A stretch of DNA of 64,000 nucleotides from Cydia pomonella (Eukaryota; Arthropoda; Insecta; Lepidoptera; Tortricidae), in NCBI RefSeq assembly GCF_033807575.1, contig NC_084703.1:6448001-6512000 (forward strand). Reading direction: 5' to 3'. Below, in pieces: positions 43,335 through 54,610 of this stretch. A model generated the notes under the pieces. It did not search any database. It saw nothing but the letters and a program-made list of their open reading frames with translations, and was not told the DNA's origin. The position numbers and the translations under genes were made by a program. Numbering within the stretch: position 1 is the stretch's first letter; each line of letters opens with the position of its first letter.

Positions 43335-44240
43335 CGAAAAATTGCATCTGCACTCTTTCCGTAGGGTGATTAGCGAAATCGTTCGTCATAAAAGCGACGT
43401 AGCTCACGGGTAGAGTATTCAAGCACTTTAGACTGTATTGTATTGACACTGTACGCAGCTACCAATTTGACTAATTGTTTAATTATTGATTTTTAAATAA
43501 ATATTCGACACGTCCGCTCACTATGCTCACTGGTACACTCTCTTTATTATTCAGCCTGATATCAATGAAAGTTCAAAGTGGTCTGTTCAAAGCTTTAACC
43601 TGAGAGTTCAATTTTCCGCGGGTATTACAACGTTTAAAGTTCACATCAGCCCCCCGGTGAACTCGTAGCTGTACCTACAATCTTATTCTTTGTAAATTTG
43701 CTATCTACATGACTGGATTGAATATATACTACAAAGTCAAATGTATGCAACGTTATGCATAGTTCTTTCGACCTATCTATATAAGCAGGACTTATAGTGA
43801 TGCAATCTTTTCCGTCCCCTTTGTCAGTTTTCTCTTGCTCAAACGCAGTCCCTATTTTTCTCCCTGGATATTGAAATTATGGAAAATATTTTTACGCAAT
43901 TTAGGGTATATTAAACAAAGCTATGTCTCTTCGTTTGCCTTTGTCTTCGTTTTCTTCGTTTTTAGATTATTATAAGAGGAAAGAGTGGTAAACAAACTCC
44001 ATATACATTTTTAGACATTCTCATAATTTTCTTTAGTCTTAATAATTTTGATAGTTACGTAAATGTCTCATTTCTTTGTTGATGTTGTCATACTTGTGCT
44101 TAGTGCTTAGGTACACACAAAAAATCCAGTTGTACTTTATGATTTATCTAAGTAGGTGGATATAACAATTGTCAACCGTCTAAACTCACTTTTATTTAAA
44201 ATAATAGGTTAATACAGGTAAAATAACTATTTGAGTTATT
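43335..44240. other. Intergenic, nothing recognised
   Basis: AT-rich, no motif seen. Confidence 0.4.
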
Positions 44241-44243
44241 GGA

Positions 44244-44335
44244 GTTGTAGGCGTACATAGCATAGGCTACGGAGACTGCTTACCATCAGGCGGGCCGTAT
44301 GCTTGTTTGCCACCGACGTCGTATAAAAATAATAT
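44244..44335 (+). mobile_element. LINE 3'-tail fragment 'CCATCAGGCGGGCCGTATGC', copy a
   Basis: ggctacggagactgcttacc, atcaggcgggccgtatgctt, gtttgccaccgacg, then an A-rich tail. The family recurs at 47633-47945 (minus), 48841-48892 (+), 50149-50325 (+) and 61980-62158 (minus). Confidence 0.7.
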
Positions 44336-46965
44336 TGACTCAAATGAGGCATGATAGAATCACACATAAACAACACTGATTTTCAGTTAGAAATTAATTT
44401 CTAATTTACGGCGAATGAATGTACATATTTACAATACTGTTGAATTATCATTATTTCCAAATTATTTTAATGAGTTTAATTTGGTTTAGTTGCATGTAGG
44501 TTTAGGTTAGTAGTAGTAAGTAGGTTCTAGGTGAAGGTGCTTCATAATTTCCCCCGACCCCGAGGGAGACAAACTGATATTAAGTACTTACCAGTATTTT
44601 TTTAATTTAAAGTAAGCCCCTCTCTCGTACTTAGAGATATTTTACGATGTCGTCAAATTAGTAAGCAAATTTAAATAAACTTTATTTATTGATACAACGA
44701 AATAAAATTATTAGGTAACGGAACATAATAAAAACATTTAAATTAAAAACTTATAAATAAAAAATACCCAATCGAACCCCAATAATCGTGGTCCCAGACA
44801 AACGATCAACCCCTACTCCAAGACACCAGCGACATTTCTTGAAAATAAACTACGTAAGTAATAAAATAATGCCTTACCGTCATATTAACTTACAAATGGA
44901 ATTATCGAAAAAAAAATTAAACAATATTAACTACTTACGCTATTTTTTTGTTCATTTTACTGGTGGTAAGTTTAATGTGTATTTGTTTATTTTGTGTGCC
45001 TGTCTGTGGAAACGTAGCGCCCATACAATAAAACTATATTCAACTATTTGTTTGAAAAGCCACTTGATCGAGAGTGTTCTTAGCTACTTAGCTACTTTTG
45101 TGAAAATCTATTCAGTCTAATATCAACAGCTTTTTCTAGTTTGTGAAGCAACCACAGAACCTTTTACAGTTTCCGGTTTTTTCTTCAAAATTTAAATAGA
45201 AAGCTAGATGCATTCAAATTTAAAAAAAAACACAAAACAAATAAGCACAGTCCATAGCCAAAAATCTAAAATAAGTAAATGTTTGCTTTGGAAGCTTGTA
45301 CTGAGGCGAAAATAAAGGTAAACGCTTATTTATCAACGCGGTGTTCACTCGCTATCGTCGAAACCCGTGTCGGCTGTTCCTGAAACATAATTTTTCATCA
45401 CTATACTGCTCACTATTACATGGGCAAAAGCAAATATAACAATACCGTTATTAAAAACGAGATACTTCACAAGACTTATACGTATATAATAGTAACGTTT
45501 TGCAAAACAGTGACAGTTGCCTTTTTATTTGATTAACATGTTTTCTAACACTGTGTAGCAAATAATTTATGGTCGTGTGTCTGTCTCTTTTTGCTTCAAA
45601 AGCCATGTCTGACGAGATGATTCTTAGCTATGTTTGTTTGCTAGAAATTGCCTCGGATGAGTTGTCTCTACGATTGGACAAGATACTGGTATTAACGGCA
45701 GCTGAAAGTTGCAGGACTGTACCGGGTGGTTATGGGTGCGATATCCTTATATGATACCAAAAAATACAATACCTATGCTTCGGTTACCTCTGTACCAAGG
45801 GTTAAAAAAGTAAATTCAATATTCCGCTTCTATTCCTACGTAATGGAAGAAAACGAAAAGAAGAACTGATTTAAAACTAACAGACGACGTTGATCATTTT
45901 AACCTACCCAGCTACTCGTATTCTAAAATATGAATTTTATAAATAAACCTAACTGAATTTTGCTGATTAGCTTCCTTATTTCCTTCAGTGGATTTATAAA
46001 CTGTGATAGTTTATGATATAGTATACAATTATACTTTATATATCAATATACAAGTTTGGTCCGTTCAATCCACTCGAAATTGGTCTGTTGGTCCGAGGCT
46101 TAGCCAATCGCAATATTTCTCGCGTCGATAGGCGGATTTAACTTTTTTCTATATGTCGACAGCATTTCAATTTTGAATAAAATACAGGCTCTTACACGAG
46201 AAAGTTTAATCAAAGGTTTTTTTTCTAAAGCGCGTTTACTTTTTAACGGATGAAGTTTTATAGGAAATTGACTTGCCGTTCTATCATGAACACTTGAGCA
46301 GGGGTCGACAACATAATATAAGGTTATTCGGTAGTAGCACTGTTCTGAAGTAAATAAATGTGTATCTTTCCTGGTTGAATTCTAAATTAACGGTTTTTTT
46401 TATACTAATTAGATTTTTATTGAAATAAAAATTAAATTGGCTGGTTGGTAGGTATAAAAAATATAGCGATTATGCTATGACATACACTCAAAATGATGGG
46501 TTACACAAAAGCGTACCTTTACCATTTTATTTAAATTATAGTTAAGTGTTCAGTTTCCTGGAACGTTTGAGAGGAGCATTACATTACTCTCGCCTGTTTC
46601 AAACAACTCGTTTAATATATTCAGGCTGTTGGGTACGGCATTTATAATTTCACATAATACCGAAACAAGATTGAAATAGTACAATGAACCTACAGTACAA
46701 GAAAACTAGGAAAAAGTGAATCTTTTCAGATCATTAACCTGATCTTAACTTAAGGAAGTGGGTATTTACACAAAAAATTGTAAGCAAAGTTTTATCTTCT
46801 TGTAGGTATCTGTCTCATTTCTCTCTAATCTCGAGGTCAAAGTGAAGTGAGTGAAAGTCATTCTTCAATTTAGGCATATTACAATGCAATAACTACCACC
46901 GGTTCTAATCCTACACCACAGCCCCGAGAATCTACCTACCTAATAATAATATACTTGTTTGATAA
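44336..46965. other. Intergenic, nothing firm
   Basis: AT-rich. Frames of 110 codons (44788-45120) and 61 codons (45569-45754) show no domain, splice context or codon bias and are taken as chance. Confidence 0.4.
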
Positions 46966-46969
46966 GTGA

Positions 46970-47080
46970 CTGGCGGCACAACACTCCCAGAACGGCTACC
47001 GGGAACATTTAAATTCGGAGACAGTCTATCTCCATCACTATCGCTCTTGCGATTCGAGCGACAAAGACGGTTATTAAATT
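46970..47080. repeat. Degraded MITE of the 27232 family
   Basis: ctaccgggaacatttaaatt, tatcgctcttgcgattcgag and cgacaaagacgg resemble the inner and outer motifs of the element at 27232-27372. Confidence 0.4.
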
Positions 47081-47320
47081 TCCATGTTAGTATGTCCCAG
47101 CACTTATCAGCCGATCTTAGTGCAATTACGCGAAACGACCGTTCACTTCGATGCGCGATGTCGATGTGATCATCCAGTGCAATCGTTAGTAAAACATAAA
47201 GCAGACCCGAGCCACATAGATTTTCGCATTCACCCGCCTGTTGCTATATCTATTGCGTATAATTATATTGCTCTCCCGCCCATGATGCCGGTTGTCAATG
47301 TTACTGTGCGAACTTGACAG

Positions 47321-48182
47321 CATTATAATTATGTGCGTGCAATAGTCTATGGTCAATAGTAATGTACGAAAATCAATGTGGAAAGCGTCTCTTCTTTAGT
47401 GTATCTAGTAGGTGCAGTGACTAGTGACTACAGGCAAACGATTCCATAGGAAATCAATTTGGATTTGCAAAACTAAAAGTTTTGAAAGCGACCATAAGGC
47501 GAAATGTATTGTATTGTTGTCATTTTTCTGCCATGACACTGCAACTTATTACAAGAGTTAATGATATTTTCCTTTAAAAATTATGTGTAGTTTTACATGT
47601 ATGTAAAATGTATAATTGTTGGTGCAACTTTTTATTTATTTTTTATTACGTCTGCCCGCCTGATGGTAAGCAGTTTCCGTAGCCTATGTACGCCTGCAAC
47701 TCCAGAGGAGTTACATGCGCGTTGCCGACCCTAAACCCGCCCCCCCCCCTCGTTGAGCTCTGGCAGCCTTACTCACCGGCAGGAACACAACACTATGAGT
47801 AGGGTCAAGTGTTATTTGGCTGCGATTTTCTGTAAGGTGGAGGTACTTTCCCAGTTGGGCTCTGCTCTAAATCTGGAATGACATCCACTGGCTGTGCCCT
47901 ATCACACAACGCGAGATGAAATTCACAATGCCCATACCTCTCTTTTGGACGTAGTTTAAGGACGTACCCGGGTCCTTAAACTTGACAGCAATATAACTTG
48001 ACAGCAAATCTAAATTGGTTTCCTATGGAATCGTTTGCCTGTAGTCACTAGTCACTGCACCTACTAGATACACTAAAGAAGATACGCTTTCCACATTGAT
48101 TTTCGTACATTAACCTGCCTGTTGCTATCTCTATTGGCCATAGACTATTGCACGCGCATAAACTTACTTACTTATAATGTCA
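47321..48182. mobile_element. Element with ~150-bp inverted ends, LINE tail nested inside
   Basis: Left arm about 47321-47470 (cattataat, gcaatagtctatgg, tagtgtatctagtaggtgca, ggcaaacgattccataggaa) and right arm about 48008-48182 are inverted copies with few differences. The centre holds a minus-strand LINE 3' fragment (47633-47945). No transposase. Long arms with no coding centre fit a foldback-type or large MITE. Confidence 0.75.
47633..47945 (-). mobile_element. LINE 3'-end fragment, copy b
   Basis: Minus strand, with the poly(A) side at 47633. The reverse complement encodes FRVGNAHVTPLELQAYIGYG and NCLPSGG, the end of a LINE ORF2; further upstream sequence is present to about 47945. The longest copy of this family in the window. 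Confidence 0.7.
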
Positions 48183-48840
48183 TTTTTTACCCGATTGCGT
48201 CAGAAAGAGGGTAATGTTTTTATAATCAAAATTCTTCTCTAATATAAATCCTGGGACTTAACCTTAATTCAAGCAAAATGCTTTGTGGAAAACTAAAACT
48301 AACTTATCTAATTTAAGTATTTATTTTAGCGTAATCCACATACAATCAACACACACTCCCATTTAATTAATAAATACAGTTACTTTGTCGTAACACTTAT
48401 TTTATATGTTGTATTATTCAAATATAATCATTTTAACATTTAACGCTCACAGAGTGCAGTAAAAAATATGTTATTTATTAAAGCCAGTCCTAATTAATGT
48501 TATAACTCAGATATGAAATGTAACACGCATTTCATTTATTAACTCAGCATAATATTCAAGAGTGATATAAATATTAATGCTGCTGACATTTATGAATGCA
48601 CTGCGACAAATAGTACATCTCATTAAAAGCAAGCCGAATGTTGTCGATCCCTCAGATGGTAATTAAAACTTTAAACGAAGTCAAGTAGGTGTTATTTACA
48701 GTGAAATATCGTAATCGGATGAAAGCTTAATGGCTAATGTAGGTAACTATTACATATATAAATACTCACATATCGCAAAAGTGACGTATCAAACTATGCG
48801 TCAAAAGTATTAGTTTAGTCGTTCTACACGGTAACACGGT
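48183..48840. other. Intergenic, nothing recognised
   Basis: AT-rich, no motif seen. Confidence 0.4.
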
Positions 48841-48892
48841 GTTATGCGGGCCGTATGCTTGTTTGCCACCGACTAGTATAAAAAAAAAGGCA
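48841..48892 (+). mobile_element. LINE 3'-tail fragment, copy c
   Basis: gcgggccgtatgcttgtttg then ccaccgacta and a poly(A) run; only the last ~50 bp of the family. Confidence 0.6.
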
Positions 48893-49089
48893 ATGACACC
48901 ACAACCGGGTGATGTGCCGGTAAGACAGCTTCCTTAACCTCTTACATCTTACGGTTCTAATAGGTACTATACCTAACCTTCGTTATGAGGTTATAAAGAC
49001 CGACCAGAAATATATGATCATTGGGGCTGAAGAGCTTGAGCTTGAGCTGCATGAGGGCTCTGTTTTTGTGATTTTTAAGGTGACAGTCC

Positions 49090-49345
49090 ATTTCTGACCG
49101 CAGCTGCACTACTGCTCCGACATTACTGCAGCGGCCTGAACGCGTCGGTGTTATTGTCAATTTCCATAGTAAAATCAATGACGGTACCGACTGCACGTAA
49201 TATGGTAATTTTAACGTATTTCCGACCGCAGCTGCACTACTGCTCCGACATTACTGCAGCGGCCTGAATACGTCAGTGTTATTGTCAAATTCCATAGTAA
49301 AATGATGACAAGACCGACTGCACGTAGCATGGTGATTTTTAGTGT
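49090..49345. repeat. Two tandem 128-bp units
   Basis: Unit 1 starts at 49090 and unit 2 at 49218; both contain gaccgcagctgcactactgc, tccgacattactgcagcggc, a (t/c)ttccatagtaaaat stretch and accgactgcacgta. Few differences, so a recent duplication. Confidence 0.8.
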
Positions 49346-50148
49346 TTGGTGTACATACGACCGCAACTGCGAACCGCACGTCAAATCTTTACAGAAATGT
49401 ATTTGGTCACAGATATAGTAGCTCTAAGCAAAGAGGATATAACCACTACAATATAAGGAGTTTATTACACCCGCGGATAAACAACCCCGATAGTTTCTGT
49501 GTTTCGCGGTAGTTCCTCTGTATCTTGGCGTTGCTCTTATTGTTTTTTTTAATGTTTCCTGATAAATTCATTAAATAAACAGTTCTTTCCTTTTTTCGTA
49601 GTTTTACGAGAACAGCTATAAGCTCGAAAGGGCAAGAAGGATACAGAGGCAAATATACGATTTTCAAATTAAGATTTTCATGGTAGGCAATAAGTAGATA
49701 GTAGCTATGTATGTATGTATATATAAATTATTTACAAACTTATAATAGTGAAAAAACTGGAAAACTAGTTCGCCTTTTTATTAATGATGAGTGTTTTTTT
49801 TCCTGTTTTGTGTTCATTTTTGTACAATAAAAAGTTTTACTACTACTACTACTAAATTACAGGACGCACTTATGTGTTAGAATAAGATCGATGTAGGTAT
49901 GCTAACCATTATCGTACAATCATGTACACATAGCATAAAAATATGACAACATAATATTTCTATGATGATTCTAATACTGAACGGAGTGGTCGTATGCAAT
50001 TTCCTCTCTCTTTCCTCTTTCTCTCTTTTTCCAAATTTTGACTGAGAAAATGTTTCGAATGAAATAGCTTACTCTGTATCCTCTATATTTGTGTTAGGAT
50101 ACTACGAAACCACAGTAGATTACATTTTTTAGTGGCAACAATGGTCGC
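49346..50148. other. Intergenic, nothing firm
   Basis: AT-rich with a short (CTA)n near 49838-49855. No gene. Confidence 0.4.
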
Positions 50149-50325
50149 GCACTGTGCGGCTTAAGAGGAATTTCCTCCTGCGGGCGCTCCGGCTTTAGTA
50201 TGAGCTCCCTGCCGAGGTTTTTCTAAAGGTCTACAGTAGGGGTTCTTGAAAAAAGAAGTGTACAGGTTTTTAAAGGGTCGGCAACGCGCATGTATCACTT
50301 CTGGAGTTGGAGGCGTGCTTAGGAG
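50149..50325 (+). pseudogene. LINE ORF2 C-terminal fragment, copy d
   Basis: tgtgcggcttaagaggaatt reads LRLKRNFLLRALRL..YELPAE, then AEVFLKVYSRG, a decayed version of the LPRTLRLWNELPAEVFP ending, followed by RVGNAH. This links the tail copies a, b, c and e to a LINE 3' end. Confidence 0.65.
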
Positions 50326-51640
50326 TTTCAGTGATGCTTATATTTAACAGGATTAATTACTGAATTCTCGCTGACAGTACCGTGGCACAGTGAATTTGGC
50401 ATGATAAAATGTGAAAGTGTCGTAATATCATATTTATACACCGTGGGTTGGTAAAATCCGACAGATCTTAACCGCGCATTCCTGAGGATCAAAAAATGTT
50501 TATTAAAATTCGGAAAAAAAATGTTGTTTTTTTTTTTAGCCGATTTAAAAGCCATTTTCTGCACACAGCACGTTATTTCTTTCTACATCTTGGCGAAAAA
50601 AAAAAACATTACAACGAAGAAGTAAAGTTTTCTTCATTCATTTATAGATCAAAATTGCGAGTGTTCTTTTTAGTTGAGTAATGTTTGTCAGAAGGTATGA
50701 CTAAACCAAGTCACATAGAGGCAGCGCCGCAGCGAAAAAGGCGTTTTTCACAAAGTTATTGCAGAAACAAATTTTCGCAAGAATTGCCATTATGTCTGAA
50801 AGAAGACCGATTACAGAAAATTTGTATGATATTTTAGCCTCTAAATGCGATTAAGAATACAACTTTAAATCTATCAGGTTTTACCAGCCCACGGTGTATA
50901 ATATCGTGACACTTTCTCACTTTGTCATTTCAAAGCCATTTCTGAGATAAAAGAAGCAATAATTCAGTTGTATTACCTAGAAATACAAAAGGCAAAGTTT
51001 TTGTTTAATACCTCATGGTAGCATATGGATACTCAAACGTAAGAAAAATTACAAAATTGAACCACAAGAGAAGCGGCAGCGGTTTTAAAATAAAATTGTA
51101 TTGACAGTTGCGGGGATTTCAAGGCATGAGGGTTAAACAAACTTTGCTACAGAGCGCAACACGAATTTATTTTATCACACCATCACGAGGAAAATATTTA
51201 TTATTCCAATTAATTTATTAAATATTCTTTCTATCAGCCCCTTGGCTAACGTAAATAGCTTTCTTCATAAAGGATTTCTTGTCTCGCCCATCAAGTTTTA
51301 TATGGTCTAATCATAAACTGTATCTGCCACGACCACGAGTGCCGTCGCCCATGGACACCTGCAACACAAGAGCGATTATAAGATTTAAATTTGTGCTTTA
51401 GTTTGAAATAGGAAACTGGACAATATTAAGTGTAAATTGCGTAATTATAGCTCTTACAAATCAATTTATTCGTTTATTCTTTACTTTTAGGTAACTAATG
51501 AAAGATTGGTTTAATATGAAAACTCAGAAAGATAAATCTGCAATATTTTGCTAACACTGAACGACTGCATTGGAGAATTTATTTTGTCGCATCGCAATCT
51601 CCGAAACCCACGAATCCCTTTGCAAAAATAAAGTAAACCC
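50326..51640. other. Intergenic with a dispersed-repeat copy
   Basis: 51105-51200 is a third copy of the 33617 repeat. 50440-50480 (accgtgggttggtaaaatcc) and 50875-50900 (gttttaccagcccacggtgt) are inverted, suggesting a ~450-bp element of unknown type between them. No gene. Confidence 0.45.
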
Positions 51641-51804
51641 GGGATAAAAGAGCCTACCTAGCTTTTTGAGGGGACGTTTATCGCAGACTTCTACATCCAG
51701 GCGGTACTAGGCCACCAAAAACGTGCAGACACCACCGGCTGGATTTGGCTGGATCACGTGATGCAAGTGGATCAAGTGCGCATACCGTATCCATCACGAG
51801 CAAC

Positions 51805-51888
51805 ATGAGTCCCGCTCTCGTCGGGTTGCTGTGTGCGGTGGTCACGCATTTAGTCAAGAGGATGGGGAAGATAATTTCAAAATGTTAA
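51805..51888 (+). other. 27-codon small ORF with hydrophobic start, doubtful
   Basis: ATG in a fair context (gcaacATGA); encodes MSPALVGLLCAVVTHLVKRM, signal-peptide-like. A TATA-like ataaaag lies at 51644-51650. No good splice donor precedes the stop, so the case for a first exon is weak. Confidence 0.15.
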
Positions 51889-52419
51889 CTTACCTTAAGT
51901 GAAGAAATATTTCTCCTCTGCATTCATTTAATTCGAGTAATTTGGTTGTATTTCTTCAATTTGAAGTTAAATTGTTATTCATTTAATCGGCAAACAAACG
52001 ATCACCAACAATATCTGGTGTTTTAATAATATTGCGTAGCTGCCTTCGACTGAATGTGACTTTTGTAGAAAGGCAAACTGTTTTTTGTTTTCGTGTACCA
52101 TGTAGCATTATCGTCACTTACTTATTCTCGTAAAAAATACAAATAAGTAAATTAGTAATTTTATTTATACGTCTGACAGTGACATTATTCATTGACTTTG
52201 ACAATCAACTGACGAACGCTGCCGCGACTGCACGCCTCAAACAGCAGCAGTCGGCCGCTGCAGTAATGTCGCACCAGTAATGTCGCAACGGTAGTGCAGC
52301 TGCAGTTGGAAATGGACTGTCACCTATAGGGTGACAGTTCAGTTTAGTATGAAAAATTTAGTTCCAATGAAATCACGCGCCATACTGGGCAGGATTTAGA
52401 TAACTCGCAAAAGACTCCC

Positions 52420-53046
52420 AATAGTCCCAATACGATATAAAACGACACAAGAAAGTCCATACAAACAAATAGGCGAATCTTCGCGGCAGTTACGACTTTA
52501 TAAAAAAAACAAGTTTTGCGAAAAAACTCATTAATGGCTCAACCGATCGGGTTAAAAATAATTTTGGTGGAAAGTGTTTTACAAGTTATATTTTCTTAAT
52601 TTTTTCCAAAAGTTTTTTGCACGCCCGGTTCAAAAGTTAGAACCCCTAAGAAGTTATGGCGTGGGGGGGGGGGGGGTTTGGGGGCGGTACAATATCAGAC
52701 ACTTTCGGCGCGATTATTTCCTAAAGAAAATACCAAATCAAAAAATGTTCTTAGAAACCTTAACCTTTTTTAAAGACCAAACCAATGATGTGCTACATGT
52801 TTATTCTACTGACAAAAAAACTTTTAATACTTTTACCTACATGTATCGAGTGCCCCCCCCCCCCCCCCCTATATATATTTATAGATTTTAACTTCTGAAC
52901 TAAGTAGCGGCTCATAAAAAACACCTGCGTTCCAAATTTTATTAAAATATGTCTTATAGTTTCCGAGTAAAATGGCTGTGACATACGGACGGACATGACG
53001 AAACTATAAGGGTTCGGTTTTCGCCATTTTGGCTACGGAACCCTAA
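52420..53046 (+). mobile_element. 'GGAACCCTAAAA' repeat, copy 2 (5'-incomplete)
   Basis: Shares ggttcaaaagttaga, aaaatggctgtgacatacgg, gacgaaactataagggttcg and the end ctacggaaccctaaaa with the copy at 3591-4220. Contains G and C homopolymers (52663-52678, 52853-52869). The canonical ccggccaag start is missing. Confidence 0.7.
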
Positions 53047-53336
53047 AACTGACCATCATACGACGCGAGAGGTACTTGAATGAATGAAAATTTTACGATT
53101 TCATTCGATTATAAAACGAAACAAATTAAAATCTATTTTCCAATACCATTGATTCAAGTATCACTGTCAATTTTTCTCGGTAGGACACACATAGGTCACA
53201 CATATGAAATAGGTCATTTTTTGTTGCAACTCTCAAGGAACATGTAAACTCGAGTCTTCGTATGTACCTGCGGAACTTTAATCTATCAACAAAATAATTG
53301 TAAATAGGTAGACTTTGGGAAACATATCCACATAGA

Positions 53337-53506
53337 GGGCTCTAGTTTTTAGTACTTCGGTTGATTAGTCCGGGGCCGAATAAATCTAAGTTCTTTTGAG
53401 TCGTTTTAATTCTCAGTAGTCCGGTTTGATGCCATAACCGAACTATAATGGGATCAAAAGTGTGGCAGTAGTGCGGCCCCGGATTAATCTACTGAAACTA
53501 GAGGCC
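53337..53506. mobile_element. MITE 'GATTARTCCGGGGCCG'
   Basis: ctctagtttttagt...gattagtccggggccg is mirrored by cggccccggattaatctact then gaaactagag. Non-coding. Confidence 0.65.
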
Positions 53507-53814
53507 CATGTCTATTCCTCTAGGTTGATATACTCGTATTTCCCAATGTGTATTTAGAATGGCTTCATCGGGTTAAGTTCGGTCCGGTATTAATTGTACC
53601 TACATATTACCAATAATACCTACCTATTTACTAAGAGTATCGTCGGTAAATTACGTATTTGACGGTTTTTTTATGAGATATCTCCTTCAAAGTCCATATT
53701 TTGGCCATCCATTTTTAATAGTAACAATTCTTGAATAGGTGTTTTAAGTATATTTTCCTTGTTTATTTTACTTCCTCAGTTAGGTTCATATATAAAAATA
53801 TACAATAAGACTTA

Positions 53815-54005
53815 CATAAACGCAGCGGCGCAAGGGGAAAGCTGTCGGTGGTCAGGGCCCCAGAGCGAAGAACCGCCTGACTGACTATTCGCGCCGTGTC
53901 CAAGAACACCTAAGAATGCCTTCGACATCTGATACTTGCTCCAGCCACCTAGCGAGAGACTGAAGGTGTAGGTCTAGGTAGAGTTCCAGACTCTTCACTA
54001 TGAGA
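53815..54005 (-). repeat. GC-rich dispersed repeat, copy 2
   Basis: Reverse-orientation partner of 21005-21195 (see cttggacacggcgcgaatag and gaccaccgacagcttt on the minus strand). Confidence 0.55.
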
Positions 54006-54236
54006 TCGTCCGGTGAATACTAATATACGAAAATATGATTATTATTAACCCTTTAACGGGCGAACTTCGATTTTATATGGCAAATGACCACCACTGATTT
54101 TACACTTGACAAACAATGATTTTAAACTTCATTTCAGTCTGGCCGTTAAAGTATTCAAGCACTCTAATTTAATTGAACCCTATAATTTAACTGAACCATC
54201 TTGGCTCAAAACGCGTGGAATCAACCAACGCTACGC

Positions 54237-54540
54237 AAATAACATTTTCGACAGTAACAACACGTGATACTAACTTTACTTTTTTTAGGTTTCTTTTCAT
54301 AAGACTAAAAATCGGCTTCTCAGCTATTTTTGAAGTATTAAAAGCGTGGTTAGGTAAGCCTAAGAGCTGCTTTCGAAATGTTTTGAGCGACGAATTTCCA
54401 AATCGAACAAAATGGAAGCCATTAAAACTGTGGTAAAAATTGTTTCACAATTGTTCCATTTCGGTACGAAATGGAGCACTCGATAATTATTGTAAATTAA
54501 CTGCAGTCATTGTTAGATATAATTTATACATATTCAATAA
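54237..54540. repeat. Dispersed ~300-bp repeat, copy 1
   Basis: ttcgacagtaacaacacgtg, catttcggtacgaaatgga and actcgataattattgtaaat. Matches 58815-59125 at moderate identity along its length. Confidence 0.65.
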
Positions 54541-54610
54541 TTGGAAAGAAGTTCAAAGTGTTACACATTTGACTTGAATTGTGTTGAGACCGGTTTATCG
54601 TTGTATTTAA

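Larger units (their letters stand above)
49079..52324. mobile_element. Possible 3.2-kb element with GGTGACAGTCCATTTC ends
   Basis: GGTGACAGTCCATTTC at 49079-49094 and its exact complement at 52309-52324 face each other; pairing continues through cagctgcactac...cgacattactgcagcgg on both sides (49101-49133, 52256-52302). The interior contains duplications and other repeats but no transposase. Could instead be two solo copies of a MITE in opposite orientation. Confidence 0.45.

Noticed and set aside
44788..45120. 110-codon + frame
   Set aside because: Starts on a non-ATG codon, AT-driven composition, no domain, no splice or promoter context.
51640..51888. TATA-like box and signal-peptide-like small ORF as a gene start
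   Set aside because: No splice donor before the stop and no downstream exon; kept only as a doubtful small ORF.
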